Part shown: piece by piece, positions 13,373 to 25,011 of the stretch | Position numbering within the stretch: the stretch's first letter is position 1 | How the letters are laid out: every line of letters starts with the position of its first letter | Source: Rutidosis leptorrhynchoides | Taxonomy: Eukaryota > Streptophyta > Magnoliopsida > Asterales > Asteraceae | DNA: 64,000 bases | Direction of reading: 5' to 3' | NCBI RefSeq assembly: GCF_046630445.1 | Contig: NC_092341.1 | Location: 261,567,001-261,631,000 of the forward strand | Notes under the pieces: model-generated | Seen by the model: only the letters and a program-made list of their open reading frames with translations | Database searches by the model: none | Told to the model about the DNA's origin: nothing | Made by a program: the position numbers and the translations under genes

Positions 13373-15241
13373 ATTTGATTGATGAAATTTTGATGGTGAT
13401 TTGGTAGTAGATTTTTGGATCGTCGGCAGTTGAAGCTGGAAGTGAACGAAACGGAGCTAGAATCGGGTTGTGGTTTGTGTTTAAGTTTAACGGGTCGGGT
13501 TCGATTCGATAGCTTGATTTACCCGGCCCGTAGCAATGGTTGTGGACTTGTAGTATGGTTGAAATACCCATATCCGATAATTCAATATTTTTAGACCCAC
13601 CATCATCAGTCTAGTCGGTATTGATGGCCCATAGAGGGTGTTAGGTATTATGTTCATGGAACGTTACCTGTAATCACTAATAGTAGCTAAGAAGTTGTCA
13701 AGATTCTGGTAGTGCGGGTTACTCAATGTGTGATGAAGGTATGATGATTTTGAGAATATTTTTAAGTATATGAATATGTGTTTCTTTTAGTATGTGAGGA
13801 TCCTAATTATAATTGGGTTTGATGTTTTATTTATAGCCGAAAACATGTGTCCTGTAGTGCCACGTAATTGGAAAAATGGAACATGCTTTTCCCACATCGT
13901 ACTATTTGATCGGTTAAAGCTGGAAAAGTATAAGTTGTCCTAACGCAACCTGACAGTTGTCTCCGAAGCCGTCATGCAGACTGCAATGCTTTATGTTGGT
14001 CGTACATTGTTGCTCGAGGTATCTTTTATAGGTTTAACACCATACTCACAATTTGTACGTTGTATTCGTTGGTTTGGCTTTTTGGCGACCGCAGTTTAGC
14101 GCTGATAATGCTAGTCATGTTAGCGCATTCGCTTAGATGCACACATCCTGCTTGTGGCATATTACGTGGGGTGGGAAATTTATGCTTTTTGCTTAGTATT
14201 CCATAGATGATGTCTTGTTAGGCATGTGCAAGTCACATGTGATGCGTGTATATAAAATTATGAAGTATGCGAGTATGCGAATTATTAAGTCCCTCAGTTC
14301 GATGTTCGATATAAGGTCCAAGCATTTCACGTGGTGTCGAACTCAAATGTAGCGTAACTTCTTGTCTTTATTAAATGTGAAGTGATAGTTACTTCTGACG
14401 TAGTCATTATGACGACATGTAGCTATCATTTCAATTGTTACCTCATTAAATATCTTTTCCATCCGCCTCGCGTTATTTGACACGTGTATGGTATGGATGA
14501 CAGCGAGTTTCTCTTTCTTCCTTTATTACTTTCCTATAAATTTCTTTTCCTTTTTACATAATACGAGTCGGGTTTGTGGGTCTTGAGCCGGATTTGTTTG
14601 GGCCTTTGGGCCACTGCTGAGAGCTCCAACGTATACATCAGTTGAGTAGTTTACTACTCCTTACTAATTTAAGATGGTTAGACTAGAATAATCTATTCAA
14701 ATGGTTACCCTAATCTATTCAAATTAAAGTAATCAATCTTATTAAGTTACATACTACATATGATAGTATAAAAATATAATCATTTAAACATGACTTGGAC
14801 GTCTTGATATCTACATAAAAAGTTTCAAATGTGAACCTCCATTTCACCACTTTCAAAATGTTCATAAAAGGGTCAAAAATATTAGTGTACATGATAACCT
14901 AATTAGACTACATACATTTGAGTAAATATAATCACCTTCTTCAACATTCGCTCAGTTTATCGCACATCTTGATGCTTGGTGGGTTTATTCCATTCATTTG
15001 AGTTTACAAACATCCCTCGATATGTTTTGTCTTTAGAGTTTCAACCTCTTAAGATATCGGGCGGAGTTCGATGCCTTCATAAAGGTTCTTATTTGTCTGA
15101 GTGTTTTAGAGGTTTGGATTGCGATCAATTCAATGTCTTTGGAGCGGAGTTTGTTGCCCCTTTTGTGTGTAGATGTTTGGCGTGTTTGACGTGAGCTCTT
15201 TGTTAGAGTTACTTTCTTAATTTATTAGATTGTTACGAGTT
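13373..15241. other. Upstream region of the coiled-coil gene, copy A
   Basis: No supported gene. The part next to 13372 should contain promoter and 5' leader of the minus-strand gene; no TATA box can be assigned with confidence. 14580-14640 is GGGCC-rich. 14970-15241, together with 17850-18355 on the other side of the solo LTR, reads like the 3' end of an unidentified transcribed or LINE-like sequence split by the LTR. Copy B (38301-40169) is nearly identical. Confidence 0.4.
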
Positions 15242-16130
15242 CACACTGTAACACCCTAGTTATGGGTCTAGATAAAATAAGTATATTGTGTTATTTTATT
15301 ATTTTAATTTAAATATGATATTTAAATTATGAGTAATTTATATGATTTAATTATAAGGAGTGAAATAATAAATTATGAGTTGATAATTTATTATGTGAGC
15401 GTATGAATGCGCTTGTGACGATGGTCACAGAAAATATCTGTTTTCGTGATTTGGACTTCGTTAGGACTGCCTAATGAGGTGCCTTGTGTTCCACATAACA
15501 GATAAAATACCCGTGTTTATTATCAAATGGTGACTAATCTCTTTATAGATACACGTGGATGTTTATAGATACACGTGGATGCTTGTAGTTCCATTTTATT
15601 TGTTGTTAACACAAAAATCAACCAGGGACCATCGCCTAAATTTACTCTTATTTCTTTATCATATATTAGTTTCAATTTTAGAATTAAGCATACACATATA
15701 CGCTATACAGACGCACCCTTAGATCGTAACTTTAAAATTATGGAATATTGAAAAATTGTATAAGCCTTTGGGGTGCTAATTGCTCTCGTGAACCATAGTC
15801 AAAAACAAGGTAAGACGTACTTAATTTATAATTGGTGATTTATAGTGATTAGTTGATAGTTGATGAGGTTTGCTTGTAGATTACATATGAAACTAAAATA
15901 ATTGTTCGAATCTAGTCGCATGTGGCTTGTTTGTTAAAAGTGTTGGTACATATTTAGCATATGAAATCGAAACTGGAACTAGATGAAATAGATTTGACCC
16001 CTTGTGCTATAGTATAAATTGTTATAAGTTGTATACGTTTTTAAGGGTTATGATATAGGAGTAAAGCTTGGATCTTGCTATCTGATACTTGTATGATGAA
16101 ACTACTAGTTGTTATAGCTTGATGATATAT

Positions 16131-16319
<189 letters not shown>

Positions 16320-17103
16320 ATATTATATTGTTAGTAATTGAGATACAATTTACTGACTTGTGAGTATTGTTCTCAGGTGATAAACGAAAAGGTGAAGGCT
16401 CGGTGATATAAGACAACTGAGTGCTTGTGCTTTCAGGTGAGTGAGACTATCTTTATGGATGTGATTATACAGTGACAAGTATAGTGATCTGTGCCATGCT
16501 TATGACTAGACTTTTTATGAGTCTGTGACCAGTGTAGTGACTATATGTGATTATGTGCGCACCAGTGAACGTCGATGGTGAATTCCGACGTAAGAGGTCA
16601 ATGCTATTTACCTTGTGTATTTAGGGTAATAGTATTGGGTCCAAGTGTTACTGATTAGTGGTATAGTATGAATGACGAGTGCGTCACGTCTGGAAGACTA
16701 TACCAGTGACTCAGTAGAGTGGACTATCGGTATATTCGAGCTTGATCAGCTATGGGTTGCCGGTCATCTTGTGTATGACTTTAAGTGATTAGTGACCAGT
16801 GCCTCTAAGCTGTGCTTGATGCTTGTAGTGATGTCCACCTAGATATTGTCATTTACTTAGCGTTATCCTTATTCCCCCACAGTGTTTTGCCCTGCAGGTG
16901 TGTATTAGCAGCTTTTGGTGGGTATTGCCGGGCAAATGAAGATGTTTGACACAGTGTGACTCTGATGTTTTATGTAAACAACTTTATAACATGATCTGTA
17001 ATTAAATAACACCAATGATTTTGTGGAATATGACTATATGTGTAATTAATAGTTAATAATTGACTTCCGTTGTGTATTTAAAAAAATAAAATCTAGGGTG
17101 TTA

Positions 17104-17457
17104 TCTATAGTTTCTATTAAAATCCTATAATGATGATGTCATTATTAGGCTATTTCCTTTGTTAAAAAAAAATTAAAAATAAAAAGAAAAAAATCTAAGT
17201 CATCTTGATAATGTCATTAATATTAATTAAATATTTTATTATTTATTTAGGGTTTTTATCATATATGCCCTTCTTAACTTTAATAATAACATATTTACCC
17301 ACTTAAATATGATTATATCATATGAGCCCATTTTAAACATATAAACTCATCATATTTACTCATTTATTCAATCTTAATGTGATACGTCTTTATGCCCTAA
17401 TTTTTTTAGCGGTAATTATTCATGTTTGCTTGTAGTCGGACGAAGGAAGTATTATTA

Positions 17458-17505
<48 letters not shown>

Positions 17506-17842
17506 AATATAGATTTTCTTTACAGGATTAATTACGTTACATATGTATGCAAAATACATGTCTCAATAAAATGTTGTAATGTAAATTTTATGATAAGAAA
17601 AATAATAATTGTGATCAAAATTGAAAGTAAGTGGTGGGAGAATAAATGTAGTTCGTTTATTCTGACTAAGTTAAGTATATCAGTATGTTTGTAAAAACAA
17701 TAATAAGTTTCTTAGTCGGAATATGTGGTTCTACGGGTCATTAAACTAAATGACTTTACATTTACGTTCACTTAATACATAAAACACATCGTTAAACTGT
17801 TTCATTTAAACAAACCCGTGATTCCACGGGTCATTTCACTAG
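17104..17842 (+). mobile_element. Non-autonomous Helitron, copy A
   Basis: Begins TCTATAGTTTC at 17104 directly after an A. Ends with the hairpin ACCCGTGATTCCACGGGT, a short spacer and CTAG at 17839-17842, directly before a T. A^TC...CTAG^T with a 3' hairpin and no target duplication is the Helitron signature. 739 bp, no coding capacity, with a TTA microsatellite (17452-17501) inside. Orthologous copies are at 41951-42734 and 54434-55187. Confidence 0.8.
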
Positions 17843-17849
17843 TACACAC

Positions 17850-18355
17850 TATATATACAACTCGGTGATTTACTTTGACGCGGGCTTTTTGTAATATTGT
17901 CACAAGTTCTATGTTAGAAGATGTGTGTTTTTTAGTTATCAGTTGTTTATAGATACTTGTTGAACTTTTGTTGGAGTGCTGTTAGGATTTAGTTCAGTAG
18001 AGTTGTTTAAATAGATCGTAATATTTTTTTAGTAAATGCGCAACTTTTTGTTGAAAAGGAAATAATATATTAAATAGAGATCTTCATCAAAAGAATGATG
18101 ACTCGAAATTACAAGTACATAGAGGAAACAACGTATTACAAGCCAAAACGCTAACCACAAATTTAAAAAACGAACATAGAATAAAATTAAGCCTTGTAAA
18201 CGTGAACCAAGAATTGCTATCCAAAGCAAAGCAAAGAAAGAAAACTTGAATATAATTTGAAATTAGTTGTCCAAAAGAAAATCTTCATCTTAAAATATCG
18301 ACTGATGTTGGACAAACACAAGAAATGTTGATCAAAGATCATCTACAATCTAATC
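17850..18355. other. Flank of the solo LTR, copy A
   Basis: No gene supported. The flank is shared with copy B (42742-43247) and copy C (up to 55700). An open frame on the minus strand at 18029-18229 is conserved in all three copies, but these are recent duplicates, so that is not evidence of coding. Confidence 0.4.
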
Positions 18356-20009
18356 CAATGGTCGTTACGAATACATTGTTTAAAAGTAATAAAGTTTGAA
18401 TGCAAAATAAACGTTTCATGCGAAGACATCTCTAATAAGCACAGCGGGAGTCTACAAAGCATGACAACTACAGCGGAAGCAATCAAACCTTAAGCACCTG
18501 AGAAAAACATGCTTAAAAACGTCAACACAAAGGTTGGTGAGCTATAGTTTAAGTATAACAGTAATGTAAGGTAGACCACGAGATTTCAGTGTTTCAAAAC
18601 AGTATGAAAAGTATATGTATAACCGTGGGCACTTGGTAACTATGTGGTGCCCCGTACAAAACCATCGTGTACGAATCATCAACAACAGGATCATTACAAG
18701 GTTAAGTACTATATGCTGTAATAAAAGAAGCTGCATTCACGATAAAAAGGTGACGTCATAACCGACATCAAATGTTTTACACCAATAGTATGCTTCTACG
18801 AATAGCGAGCATGAATAAATGTATGTAACCCTTAGGTCGTTACAAAATATAGTTTCAAAAGTATAAAAGTTTGAATGCAAAATAAACAGTTCATGCGGTG
18901 ATAACACTAGAGCAGCGGGTGTCTACGGCAAGACTAGCACGACAGCGGAAGCAAATAACCTTAAGCACCTGAGAAAAACATGCTTAAAAATATCAACACA
19001 AATATTGGTAAGCTATAGTTTAAGTATAACAGTATGTAAGGTAGGCCACGAGATTTCAGTGCTACAAGTGAAACATAAAACTACAACTAGATTACATAAT
19101 GAAATCTAAATACAAAAGCTCTACGGTGAAGGTGGGTGAAGGATGTCCATAACATGGGCCATCTGGTCCTCTAGCTCAGCAACTCGAGCTCGGAGGGTCT
19201 CCACCTCCCTTGTCAATTCCTCGATAGTGGGAGATGGTGGGGCAGGTGGTGCTGGGGGTGCCGGGGGTGCAGACATTACATAACGGGGTGCAGATGTTCC
19301 GACTCCAGAAATAGTCAGTACGTAACGGGGTGCCTTACGCACTTGTGGGTAGGCAGGGTACGGCACAAGCTGCTTACGAGCAGTAACCCTACGATGTCGA
19401 CCAAACGCGTCAGTGAAGGCTCGTCCTCCGTTGATCCCCGGAATGATGGTACCGTCGAAGCGATACCGCTTCTTCGGCGGGGTGGAGGGTGGCTGAATAG
19501 GTATATCAGCAGGGTCCTCATCATCACTGGAGTCGTCTGAGGAGGTGTCGTCGGTTGAAGCATCAGTGGATGACGGGTTGTCCGAATCATGTGGTGGCTG
19601 TACGGGTGACTGAACTGGCCGTCCTTGAGCGGCCATCATCTGTTGGTAACGAGCGGGTCCGATCGGAATGAGACATCCATCAGGGGCGCGTCGGCACCAA
19701 TGGCGATACCGGTTACGGAAAGGACCTTCCCCGAACTCCGCGAGAATCACAATCTCGCCGGAGTGGGGCTGTGATCCTGAAGGTCCGGGGGCAGATGGAG
19801 CTGGAATCTCCGAAGGGTCCTGGGCTCCGCTAGAAGTATCCACTGGGGCAGGTGCCTGGCTGCTAGTCCCGGAAGATGAAGCGCCGGGGTCACTCATGGG
19901 TAGCGGGATCGGTGTGTCGGCAGCAGCAGCAGGTGGGGTGACTGACGAGTCTGAACTGCCCAAAACGATAGCAGGTGGAATATCCGACATCTGAACAAGG
20001 AAAAATAAA
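18356..20009 (-). mobile_element. Nested Gypsy remains, copy A
   Basis: 18356-18642 is a piece of an outer minus-strand Gypsy LTR. At 18643 a second Gypsy element begins (TGTGGTGCCCC) after target bases AACTA. About 430 bp of its LTR is followed by a gag-like reading frame (19121-19990). The copy stops at 20009 at the duplication junction; its homologue in copy B continues to the far LTR at 48033. Fossil, incomplete. Confidence 0.8.
19121..19990 (-). pseudogene. Gag-region reading frame of the inner Gypsy element, copy A
   Basis: 289 residues from MSDIPPAIVLG, open here. It has a Pro/Ser/Ala-rich start, then GPFRNRYRHWCRRAPDG near residue 90. An acidic Ser/Asp run (about 150-170), a Pro-rich hinge and a short C-terminal coiled coil (EELTREVETLRARVAELEDQ) follow. 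I see no zinc knuckle and no protease or RT after it. Its place next to a primer-binding site in copy B makes it the first frame of the element. GC content is clearly higher than the surroundings. Confidence 0.65.
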
Positions 20010-20026
20010 GCGCCGGGGTCACTCAT
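20009..20026. other. Junction of the tandem duplication, with copied filler
   Basis: Homology to copy B stops after 20009. The next 17 bases, with the two preceding As, repeat 19879-19897 of the gag-like frame in the same orientation (AAGCGCCGGGGTCACTCAT). After 20026 the sequence is unrelated. A short templated insert copied from about 130 bp away is typical of polymerase-theta or template-switch repair. Confidence 0.75.
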
Positions 20027-20354
20027 ACTTTGCGTTTCGCGGCTTGTACTCTTGTAATTTTTAGACGTTTTTTATCAATAAATTGAACCACTTGGATTGT
20101 ACTTTGTACTTTTTAGCGTTTTGGTCGTTTGCATCTTCAATTCGTCGAATCTGTATTTTTTTCTTCACCTTTTATTATTTAAACGAATATCACTTGTAAA
20201 TAGAACAATTGCAACTAAAAGCTTGTCCTTCTTGAAGGATAATGCTATGAAATATGTGTTCGTTTTTAGCATTATCAATGTAGTATGTAGTGAGGATTAA
20301 ATCAACTTCGTATTCAATCTTTCTTGTCTAATTAAATATATGGCAGAAATAAAT
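20027..20354. other. Unplaced sequence between duplication junction and plastid insert
   Basis: AT-rich, no gene recognised. It resembles the non-coding part of a plant transposable element, but I cannot assign a family. Under the tandem model it is the first sequence of the second duplicated unit. Confidence 0.4.
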
Positions 20355-20360
20355 AATAGA

Positions 20361-20780
20361 AAAAGAGCTCATGTATAAAGATCTTCATTAGTTCGTAAAC
20401 CGATTGTATACCACCACTGAAAAACACCAGAATAGGTGATATGCACTCGACTAAGACCACCCGCTCGAGTAAAAGCTTCTACAGCCGGTTGACCAAAATG
20501 AGGATCCCAAATTGCGTGAGCAATAGGTCTTACATGTAAAGGTCCTATACCCATGACTCAAAATTTCCTTAACAAGCTACATGAAAAAGATTTTCAGAAG
20601 TCCACAGAAAAATTATTGCTAATTTCCCGAAGTGAGAAGCAACAATATTCTGATAAAGACATTCCTCAGTAATATCATCATGACTCTCGAAGTCATGCGC
20701 GGTAGCAATATAAACCAAATACGACGAGTAATGGGGTCCTAAGCTAAGCCTTGGCTAAACCTTGGAAATCTTAATGCCAT
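20361..20780 (-). pseudogene. psaB: psaB fragment (plastid photosystem I P700 apoprotein A2), 5' part
   Basis: The start ATGGCATTAAGATTTCC (MALRFPRF) is at 20780 on the minus strand. It runs through the region for [12 protein letters not shown] and then [20 protein letters not shown] and [16 protein letters not shown], residues about 1-135 of PsaB. In plastids PsaB binds the P700 chlorophylls and has about 734 residues, so only the N-terminal fifth is here. The frame is disrupted and several substitutions are visible, so it is not functional. It abuts an rps2 fragment, which is not the plastid order. Confidence 0.88.
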
Positions 20781-20799
20781 AATGCCTTTCAAACCCTCC

Positions 20800-21056
20800 T
20801 AGCCATTATCCTAATGCAATAATTCAGCTTCTTTATTTTAGTGCCAACAATTAAGAATTGTTTTGCCTTATTTGCTGCATCAAAAACCAAATCACAAGCT
20901 TCTGATAAAAAGCGAGCAGTTCTAGTAAGATTTGTAATATGAATACCTTTACGTTTTGCAGAGATATAAGGTGCCATTTTAGGATTCCATTTCCTAGTAC
21001 CATGGCCAAATTGATTTCCGGCTTCCATCATCTCTTCTAAGTTAATAAAAATAGTC
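20800..21056 (-). pseudogene. rps2: rps2 fragment (plastid ribosomal protein S2), N-terminal part
   Basis: Translates to [20 protein letters not shown] and [20 protein letters not shown], then [10 protein letters not shown]. This is about residues 8-80 of plastid S2. The distal part is degraded and abuts psaB. On its other side it is fused to the 3' end of atpI at about 21057. A second, fuller rps2 lies at 25030-25770 and the two differ at several sites, so this piece came from a separate capture or a different event. Confidence 0.85.
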
Positions 21057-22350
21057 AATGATGGCCTTCCATGGATTCACCTATATAAGTCGAGGCTAAA
21101 GTTGCAAAAGTAAGAGCTTGAATACCACTCGTAAATAATCCAAGGAACATGATAGGGATAGGAACCACTAAAGGTACTAAAGAAACAAGAACAACAACTA
21201 CTAATTCATCGGCTAATATATTTCCGATAAGTCAAAACTAAGTGATAGGGGCTTTGTGAAATCTTCTAAGATGCTAATAGGTAAAAGAATTGGAGTTGGT
21301 TGAATATATTTACCAAAATAACTTAATCCTTTTTTGCTAAGACCGGCATAGAAATAGGCCTTTGACGTAAGTAAAGCCAAAGCAACAGTAGTATTTATAC
21401 TTATATACTTGGTGGAGGTTTCCGTCGTTTCAGTTATATCGGATTGTCGTTTTTAGTTTGCGTTCACATTACAAACGGTCCCTCAACTTCGGCTATATTT
21501 ACAAAACGGCACCTGAAGTTTACACTTTTTCAGGGGTAAAAAGTGCAAATATATAATTTTATTAAAATAAAAGAAACTAATTTCACCCGAATTTATAACG
21601 GGCCCTATCTTCTCGCTTGGTGCGAGTTAAATTTTTCGGAGACCACCGTTCAACTCGAAAAAATCTTACGAACCCAACGAGACTAAATATACGCGAAATG
21701 AACACTTTTTAAAAAACACTAAACACAACAAAAACCCGTATCTTTCTGTTTGCCGCGAGTTAAATTTTTCTGACAGCACCGTTACACTTGAAAAAATTTT
21801 TTGAACAAAACAAAACTAACTACGTTCGAAACAGATACTTATTAAAAAACGATTAACATAACGACATCCAAAACGGCGCTTAAAACATGAGCCGTGTTCC
21901 CCTCTATAAATACACAACGCTACGTTAAATATGAATACGCAGGCCGAAAGCCCCCCGCCGTGCAGCGGGCCGGTCCGGACTAGTTTATATCATTGGTGGG
22001 TGCGGCTAACTCCGGGTGTGGCTAACTCCCCATGAGGTAATTGTATGATTTTCCAAGGTAAAAGGGCGCCTGACAAATTAGAAACAAAAATAAATAGAAA
22101 CATAGTTCCAATAAAGGGAACCCAAGGACCATATTCTTCTCCAATTTGATTTTTACTCATATCTCGAATAAATTCAAGCACATATTCGAAGAAATTCTGA
22201 CCGTCGGTCGGAATGGTTTGTGGGTTCCGAACTGCTAGAGCGGCTAGCAATTACAACCCAAGAAGTAATAAATACTTGGTCTTGGACTTGGAAACCTCCG
22301 ATTTTCCAATAAATTATTGGCCTACTTCCACACTGGATAGATCCTATAAC
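21057..22350 (-). pseudogene. atpI: atpI, 3' part and middle (plastid ATP synthase subunit a), split by a Helitron
   Basis: 21990-22250 encodes [20 protein letters not shown] ... [20 protein letters not shown] ... [12 protein letters not shown], and 21057-21393 the C-terminal half ending near GESMEGHH. Intact AtpI is the CF0 proton-channel subunit a of about 247 residues. A Helitron lies between the two pieces. The 5' end is further right at 24799-24841, beyond a solo LTR. Several substitutions and frame shifts show it is a nuclear pseudogene. Confidence 0.88.
21394..21983 (+). mobile_element. 590-bp Helitron inserted in the atpI fragment
   Basis: The plastid sequence GTAGTA/TTTATATC is broken between A (21393) and T (21984). 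The insert starts TTTATACTTATATAC, where a standard Helitron would start TC (one change). It ends with a GC-rich hairpin (CCCCGCCGTGCAGCGGG), a short spacer and CTAG at 21980-21983. No target duplication. Because the plastid sequence shows the exact empty site, both ends are well supported. No coding capacity. Confidence 0.82.
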
Positions 22351-24803
22351 TGATATCGGCTAAAAAGTCACGTTTTTACCCCCGATATTAAGCCTAAAAC
22401 TAAGAAAGATTCAAATTTTATCATCTAATTAAGCATTTATTTGCTTCATTTGGTAGAATATGTCATTACGAAGGCTAAGTTTCAAGAATCACTAAAAACG
22501 GATGAAAAACGAGGAAAAACGGCAAAGACGAATAACTCGCGTTTAAATTAATTATTTTATAATTTTTGGAAAATATTATTTGGTCGATCCTATGTTGTAG
22601 GATTCTTAATTACGAACGCGTGGGCGCAGGAATCGCTTAAAACGGACAAGAAACGAAGAAGTTAGAGCAAAAACGGTGAAACCCTGAAAACCTTCTAGAA
22701 GAACGGCCTGCCAATCCAAAAAAATGGCCTGCCGAAGTATGGAAAATGGGTGACCTGATTGAAAACGGGTGGCCAAGAAAACGGTTCGATTAAACGGCCC
22801 GTCATGAATTTAAACGACCTGCCAGAACGACCTGCCAGAAAAACGGGCCTATTAAACGGCCTGCCGCAATAAAAACGACCTGCCAGAGCAAAAAAACGGG
22901 TGACCATAGCTGATTAAAAACGGGTTGCCGAATGGCCAAAAAACAGGCTGCCGAATGTATGTAAACTGGTCGCCGAATTGCAAACTTGCTGCCGGTTAGC
23001 TTATTTACGAAAATGCCATCAATTTTGCTTATAAAAGGAGGGCTTCATTTCTCATTTCAAGACACCATTTTCTTTCACTTCTCTCTCTAAATATCTCTCT
23101 ATAGTCGCTCTCTAGTGTTCTATATGAGATTAGTTCTCTCTCTACTTTCTTTCTCTAGATTCTAGAGAGAGAAAAATACAGAGATTAGGAAATGTAATTA
23201 TCTCTCTATTGTCACTCTCTAGTGATCAATAGGAGATTAGTATGTAGTTTGTAGTAGAAGCTATCAAGCATTGTAATGCTATGGATATTATGAAGAAATA
23301 CCAGTGTTATTCTGCCGAAATTATTCGGTAATATCTATCGTTTCATTTATTAATTTATTATAATATTCTTATTCGATGTTTGTGATTTATTAATATTAGA
23401 AATGCTTGTTGCCATGATGTGTGAGTAATTACTTGATTGTTTGCCATAATTTAATAATGTAAGTTAGGGATGATTATCGTTTCGTACTCACTTTCTGTCT
23501 ATGATATTAAACCTCGTTATTATCGTCCTTTCACCAATAAACGTGATTAAAACCTTTTATAAAGTCGACAATTATAAGGTAATTAATTATTTGTGTTTAT
23601 ACATTGGTCAAGGTATGAACCCATCGGAAATACTATAAAGTACATAGGGACTTATCATAGGACCAGATCAAGACATTGGTTAAGAGTATATAAGACTCGA
23701 GGAAATACTTTTGCAACAGTAGAGTACAGTGTTGATGTACTATAGGACCATTTGAGCATGGTCAAGGTTAGAAGCTATGGAACCACTATAAGTATAGTAC
23801 ATGGTGGATAACTAAGGGATTTACTGGGTAGATTTAAGTAAGGGCTGGTTTAAATCATAAATGGGAATTTAACTCACTACAATACAAACTAAGCTTATAA
23901 ATCTTTAAGGATGACTGAGAACTATCAGAGGTTCTAATTTGTCTACAACCCCTTAGATTTTACCAAACCTTTGACATAAAGGAATTCAAAATACAATCAT
24001 AACCACTCACTTGGGTGATACACTAAGGTGTTAAGAAAGGTTGGATATTATATATTTATGGCTATGCTACTTTATTCGTGCGCCAAAGGTACTGCATCTA
24101 AGATGGGCCGCTTATATCCTTAAACCGGATAAAGCGTCGGGAGTTGAGCATAGTCCATCCGATTAGAATCACGATAGCCTAGTTCCTCGTGACATGCTAA
24201 TCGAGAAATCAATTAGTAGGGAATCTAGTGTTTACACTAAGTATATCTATCCAATGAGTGTCTCGCAATGATCCCAACACTACGTTATCTTAAATCATGG
24301 TGAATCACGTCTTCTATATCCTTAGCTGTTGCATGTTAGCTAGCTTATTTTTATTATATTACTTTAATATTTTAAAATACAATTATAAATCAAATCAACC
24401 CAACTATAGCCTTTACACAATTTGACATTCCGGATAAAGTGGTGTCTAGAATAAACCGGTTGGACTTGATTGTTGGATTTTCTGAACAGTCGCCAATTTA
24501 TTAGGACCAAAAGGATCCTGCCTCTCCACACAAGGTGTACCTGGCCACGTGTCTTGGATACTGAATTGTGTATAAACCCTCATCTTAATCTCTAAATTAT
24601 CTGAATAATCTCTGTTTCAATTCGACCGCTCGTGGAACGACTCTAGGTCATAATTGCCCTTGCTAACCCATAGGAAGGATAATAGATTTAGGCCCATCAC
24701 ATATAAATTAAACATTCAGCCGCTGCTGATATCCTGAATTGACCTTTAGCGACCTAACGACATCGCACTAAAATAAACCGTCCGTTTTGGCCATATCAAT
24801 AAC
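22346..24803 (+). mobile_element. 2.45-kb solo LTR inserted in the atpI fragment
   Basis: Element 22351-24798 begins TGATATCGGC and ends GGCCATATCA, flanked by ATAAC on both sides (22346-22350, 24799-24803), which lies in the atpI 5' coding region. A TATA-like GCTTATAAAAGG at about 23028 supports plus orientation. 22680-22990 is rich in repeats of CCTGCC and AAACGG. I see no second LTR, primer site or coding region, so it reads as a solo LTR of large size. Lineage not assigned. Confidence 0.75.
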
Positions 24804-24841
24804 CCATTTAGTGTGTTGATGGAACATGATATAACATTCAT
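24799..24841 (-). pseudogene. atpI: atpI 5' end beyond the solo LTR
   Basis: On the minus strand the start reads ATGAATGTTATATCATGTTC, encoding MNVISCSINTLNGL, the N-terminus of plastid AtpI (usually MNVLSCSINTLKGL). It stops at the ATAAC target duplicate of the solo LTR. To its right is the plastid spacer between atpI and rps2. Confidence 0.85.
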
Positions 24842-25011
24842 ATTGCCCTTTGACAAAAATAGAACTTTAAACAAAATTATTTTGATTCAACCATCTCTTT
24901 CTCAACTTGACTACTTGAATTGTATATTTTGCACACCAACTAATCAGATTCAATTCCTTGTTATTTTTATCTCTTTTTTTTTATTCAGAAATAGTAACCG
25001 ATTCAATAAAT

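Noticed and set aside
13308-13571. Minus-strand frame overlapping exon 1 of the coiled-coil gene
   Set aside because: Out of frame with the spliced gene and mostly upstream spacer; duplicated at 38236-38499 only because the segment is.
18029-18229. 66-residue minus-strand frame conserved in all three blocks
   Set aside because: The copies are recent duplicates, so conservation is uninformative; no domain or codon bias is visible.
19343-19994. Plus-strand open frames opposite the gag-like frame
   Set aside because: GC-rich antisense shadows of the minus-strand frame; the same occurs at 44216-44867.
22695-22907. 70-residue frame in the solo LTR with repeated FxGRP-type units
   Set aside because: Comes from CCTGCC/AAACGG repeats in a non-coding LTR; no known domain.
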